Assembly: GCA_964569555.1 (NCBI GenBank)
Contig: CAZMTT010000053.1
Coordinates: 1 to 6,430, forward strand
DNA length: 6,430 nt
Reading direction: 5' to 3'
From: G020353235 sp964569555
Lineage (GTDB): Bacteria > Chloroflexota > Dehalococcoidia > Dehalococcoidales > JAUYDJ01
A model generated the notes under the pieces. That model was given only the letters and a program-made list of their open reading frames with translations, searched no databases and was not told the origin of the DNA. Of this stretch, positions 5,047 to 6,430 are shown in pieces. Every line of letters starts with the position of its first letter. The stretch's first letter is position 1. The position numbers and the translations under genes were made by a program.

Positions 5047-6081
5047 CTAACCGTAGCGCTTCCTTATTCTTTCCGATAGCTCGGTCAGCAGCTTTAGAAC
5101 CTGCTCGGCAGCATCTTCACTATTTATCAAACCCAGCCCGCAGCTGGGGGTAACCAGCCCCTGCTTAATCAGCTGCCGGAACTCAATGTTATGCCGGGTG
5201 AACGGCGCCATCGCCTCTTCCAGGCGGTCATGGAGGCTGGCCGCCGATTCTTTGGCCAGAGATTCTTCATCATTGGGCACTATCCCCCAGGCAACCGCCC
5301 CACCCCCGTCCAGAAATTTTTTGACTTCCGAGGGATAAAGGCTGAGCGACCGGGCATAGTGATAGGCATCAAAGCTGATGATATCAGCTTTGGTCTCCAG
5401 CAGCACCGACCAGTCGGTATTGCCGCAGCAGTGGACTCCCCTGAGCCCCTTGATACAAGTAAAGACCTTGTCCAGCAAGGCAACGACCCGCTCTTTGGCA
5501 GAGGGCACCGCCGCCGAGCCGAAGGCAGCCATATAGGGCTCGTCCACCAGGATAATGGTGTTTTTACAGAGCTTCTTTAGCTGTTTCTCCTGCCACCCCG
5601 CCTTCAGCCCCAGAAACATGGCGACGGCGTCCTGAAAGTTGTCGTCATGGAGTATCGCCCGCCCCGTCTCATCGGGAACGGTCAGCCCCCAGGTAATCGG
5701 GCCGGTGACCTGCCCCTTCACCGCCAGCGGCGCCAGATTCTTCAGTTCCAGAAAGGCGTGCAGCCCGGCGGCATAGTCAGGGCTGATGGCGTATTTATCA
5801 ACGTCCTTCTCCTCACCATAGTCAGTGATAAGCTCGGCAAGGGGCTTCGCCCAGTCCTGATTATGGTCAATATAGACGCCGCTCTCTCTGGCCGGCACCA
5901 CCCCGGGAAAGCCCTCGCTGAACTGGACGTACATATTCTCCAGCGGCGAGCGCTGGGGTAGCTGGGGCCAGGAGGGGAAGTCCCTGAGGTAACGGGTAAT
6001 CAATGAGCATGCTTCTTTAGGGTCGGTATGGGGCATACTGCCGATAATGGTGGCTCGGCAGCCAAATTCAGTATCAGGCAT
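5047..6081 (-). CDS. MetE-core-like (UROD/MetE superfamily) methyltransferase, candidate folate-independent methionine synthase
   Basis: This 344-residue protein resembles only the C-terminal catalytic half of cobalamin-independent methionine synthase. Visible landmarks, numbered from the ATG at 6081, are IGSMPHT (about 13-19, matching the MetE IGSFPQT homocysteine loop), GQVTGPITW (about 123-131), VDEP (179-182, matching MetE IDEP), HCCGN (217-221) and SCGLG (313-317). His217, Cys219 and Cys314 match the Zn-binding HxC...C set that activates homocysteine thiol. The fourth MetE ligand, a Glu, is replaced by Asp238 in SFDAY. The MetE N-terminal half is absent, and there is no cobalamin domain. 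The frame is open 40 codons further upstream, but that stretch lies inside mtnP and looks unlike the family, so the ATG at 6081 is preferred. Its AAGGAGAG is rather far upstream (about 11-13 bases). Lying between mtnP and ahcY/metK, it probably makes methionine from homocysteine. The methyl donor is unknown, possibly a methyl-corrinoid protein. Another thiol methyltransferase of the UROD/MetE superfamily remains possible. Confidence 0.8.
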   Translation of the reverse strand: MPDTEFGCRATIIGSMPHTDPKEACSLITRYLRDFPSWPQLPQRSPLENMYVQFSEGFPGVVPARESGVYIDHNQDWAKPLAELITDYGEEKDVDKYAISPDYAAGLHAFLELKNLAPLAVKGQVTGPITWGLTVPDETGRAILHDDNFQDAVAMFLGLKAGWQEKQLKKLCKNTIILVDEPYMAAFGSAAVPSAKERVVALLDKVFTCIKGLRGVHCCGNTDWSVLLETKADIISFDAYHYARSLSLYPSEVKKFLDGGGAVAWGIVPNDEESLAKESAASLHDRLEEAMAPFTRHNIEFRQLIKQGLVTPSCGLGLINSEDAAEQVLKLLTELSERIRKRYG

Positions 6082-6092
6082 AAGCCAGTTAA

Positions 6093-6100
6093 CTCTCCTT
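6093..6100 (-). promoter_or_regulatory. Ribosome binding site of the MetE-like gene
   Basis: On the minus strand AAGGAGAG overlaps the TAA stop of mtnP. It lies about 11-13 bases before the ATG at 6081, a longer spacing than usual. It still supports this start over the longer open frame, whose first codons lie inside mtnP. Confidence 0.6.
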
Positions 6101-6430
6101 ACTTCACATACTTGCCGATTATCAGGGCTAGCTTCTTCTTCACTTCGGGCGGTATCGCCTCCGGTACGGTGACAATTGCCGTCGCCAGGGCGTGGGCGCA
6201 CTCGCAGTCGCGCTTCTTGGGTATCCGTCCCACCGCCAGCTTGATAATCCGCTTGGTATTCTCCACGTTCTTGCTCATGGTGTTTAAAATGACCTCAATG
6301 GTCACCGGCTCGCTTCGCTCCAGCCAGCTATCGTAGTCAGTGACACAGCCGATAACGGCATAGCAGATTTCGGCTTCCCGCGCCAGCTTGGCTTCGGGCA
6401 GCGCCGTCATGCCGATAATATCCGCCCCCC
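6099..6430 (-). CDS. mtnP: S-methyl-5'-thioadenosine phosphorylase, C-terminal part (5' end outside window)
   Basis: This is the C-terminal part of a purine nucleoside phosphorylase-fold enzyme that cleaves methylthioadenosine with phosphate to adenine and methylthioribose-1-phosphate. The frame stays open to the window edge, and the first complete codons read GADIIGMTALPEAKLAREAE. This is the family's conserved GMT-x-x-PEAxLAREAEICY segment, so the internal Met at 6410 is not the start. The TDYD motif that follows is where MTA phosphorylases contact the 6-amino group of adenine, which favours MTA over inosine substrates. Near the end is a Cys-Glu-Cys motif (codons at about 6206-6198), as in the thermostable MTAP II type of archaea. 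The stop TAA is at 6101-6099, and the next gene's Shine-Dalgarno overlaps it. The family assignment is secure. Whether the substrate is MTA or a relative is inferred from TDYD only, because most of the protein is not visible. Confidence 0.92.
   Translation of the reverse strand, partial: GADIIGMTALPEAKLAREAEICYAVIGCVTDYDSWLERSEPVTIEVILNTMSKNVENTKRIIKLAVGRIPKKRDCECAHALATAIVTVPEAIPPEVKKKLALIIGKYVK

Noticed and set aside
4781..5050. Plus-strand open frame of 89 codons with a hydrophobic start
   Set aside because: It is antisense to the mini-protein and the DUF6485-like gene. Its hydrophobic residues arise from the complement of Lys/Arg and Cys codons.
6082..6201. N-terminal 40-residue extension of the MetE-like protein
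   Set aside because: This stretch is inside mtnP in another frame, has shadow-like composition, and the ATG at 6081 begins where the family homology begins, with a Shine-Dalgarno upstream.
6099..6410. MtnP fragment read as a complete 103-residue protein
   Set aside because: The frame continues to the window edge with the conserved GADIIG residues, so the Met at 6410 is internal and the gene is merely cut by the window.

Overview
The window holds eight genes, all on the minus strand and nearly abutting (gaps of 10-17 bases, plus one 4-base ATGA overlap). They read from right to left and look like the distal part of a single operon whose promoter lies beyond base 6430. No plus-strand gene, tRNA, rRNA, CRISPR array or mobile-element gene is supported.

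In transcription order the genes are: the 3' end of mtnP (methylthioadenosine phosphorylase, cut by the window edge); a 344-residue stand-alone MetE-core-like methyltransferase; a 67-residue cysteine-rich protein of the DUF6485 type; a 33-residue very basic protein; a THEP1-family NTPase; a two-domain protein joining an aminoglycoside-phosphotransferase-like kinase to a P-loop ATPase; ahcY (adenosylhomocysteinase); and metK (S-adenosylmethionine synthetase). The 131 bases after metK carry two hairpins and an imperfect GC-rich direct repeat, a plausible operon end.

The outer genes form a methionine/SAM cycle. AhcY splits S-adenosylhomocysteine to homocysteine and adenosine. The MetE-like enzyme probably methylates homocysteine to methionine. 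MetK makes SAM from methionine and ATP. MtnP salvages the methylthioadenosine by-product. The MetE-like protein is far shorter than canonical MetE or MetH and has no visible folate or cobalamin domain, so its methyl donor is an open question. The four genes in the middle (DUF6485, basic mini-protein, THEP1 NTPase, kinase-ATPase fusion) have no known role in this cycle and are the least explained part of the window.

The source is probably an anaerobic bacterium. The short archaeal/thermophile-type AhcY, the CxC-bearing MtnP, the THEP1 NTPase, the MetE core without a folate module and the moderately high GC content together recall uncultivated Chloroflexota (Dehalococcoidia-like). This is an inference from gene content; no phylogenetic marker was compared.
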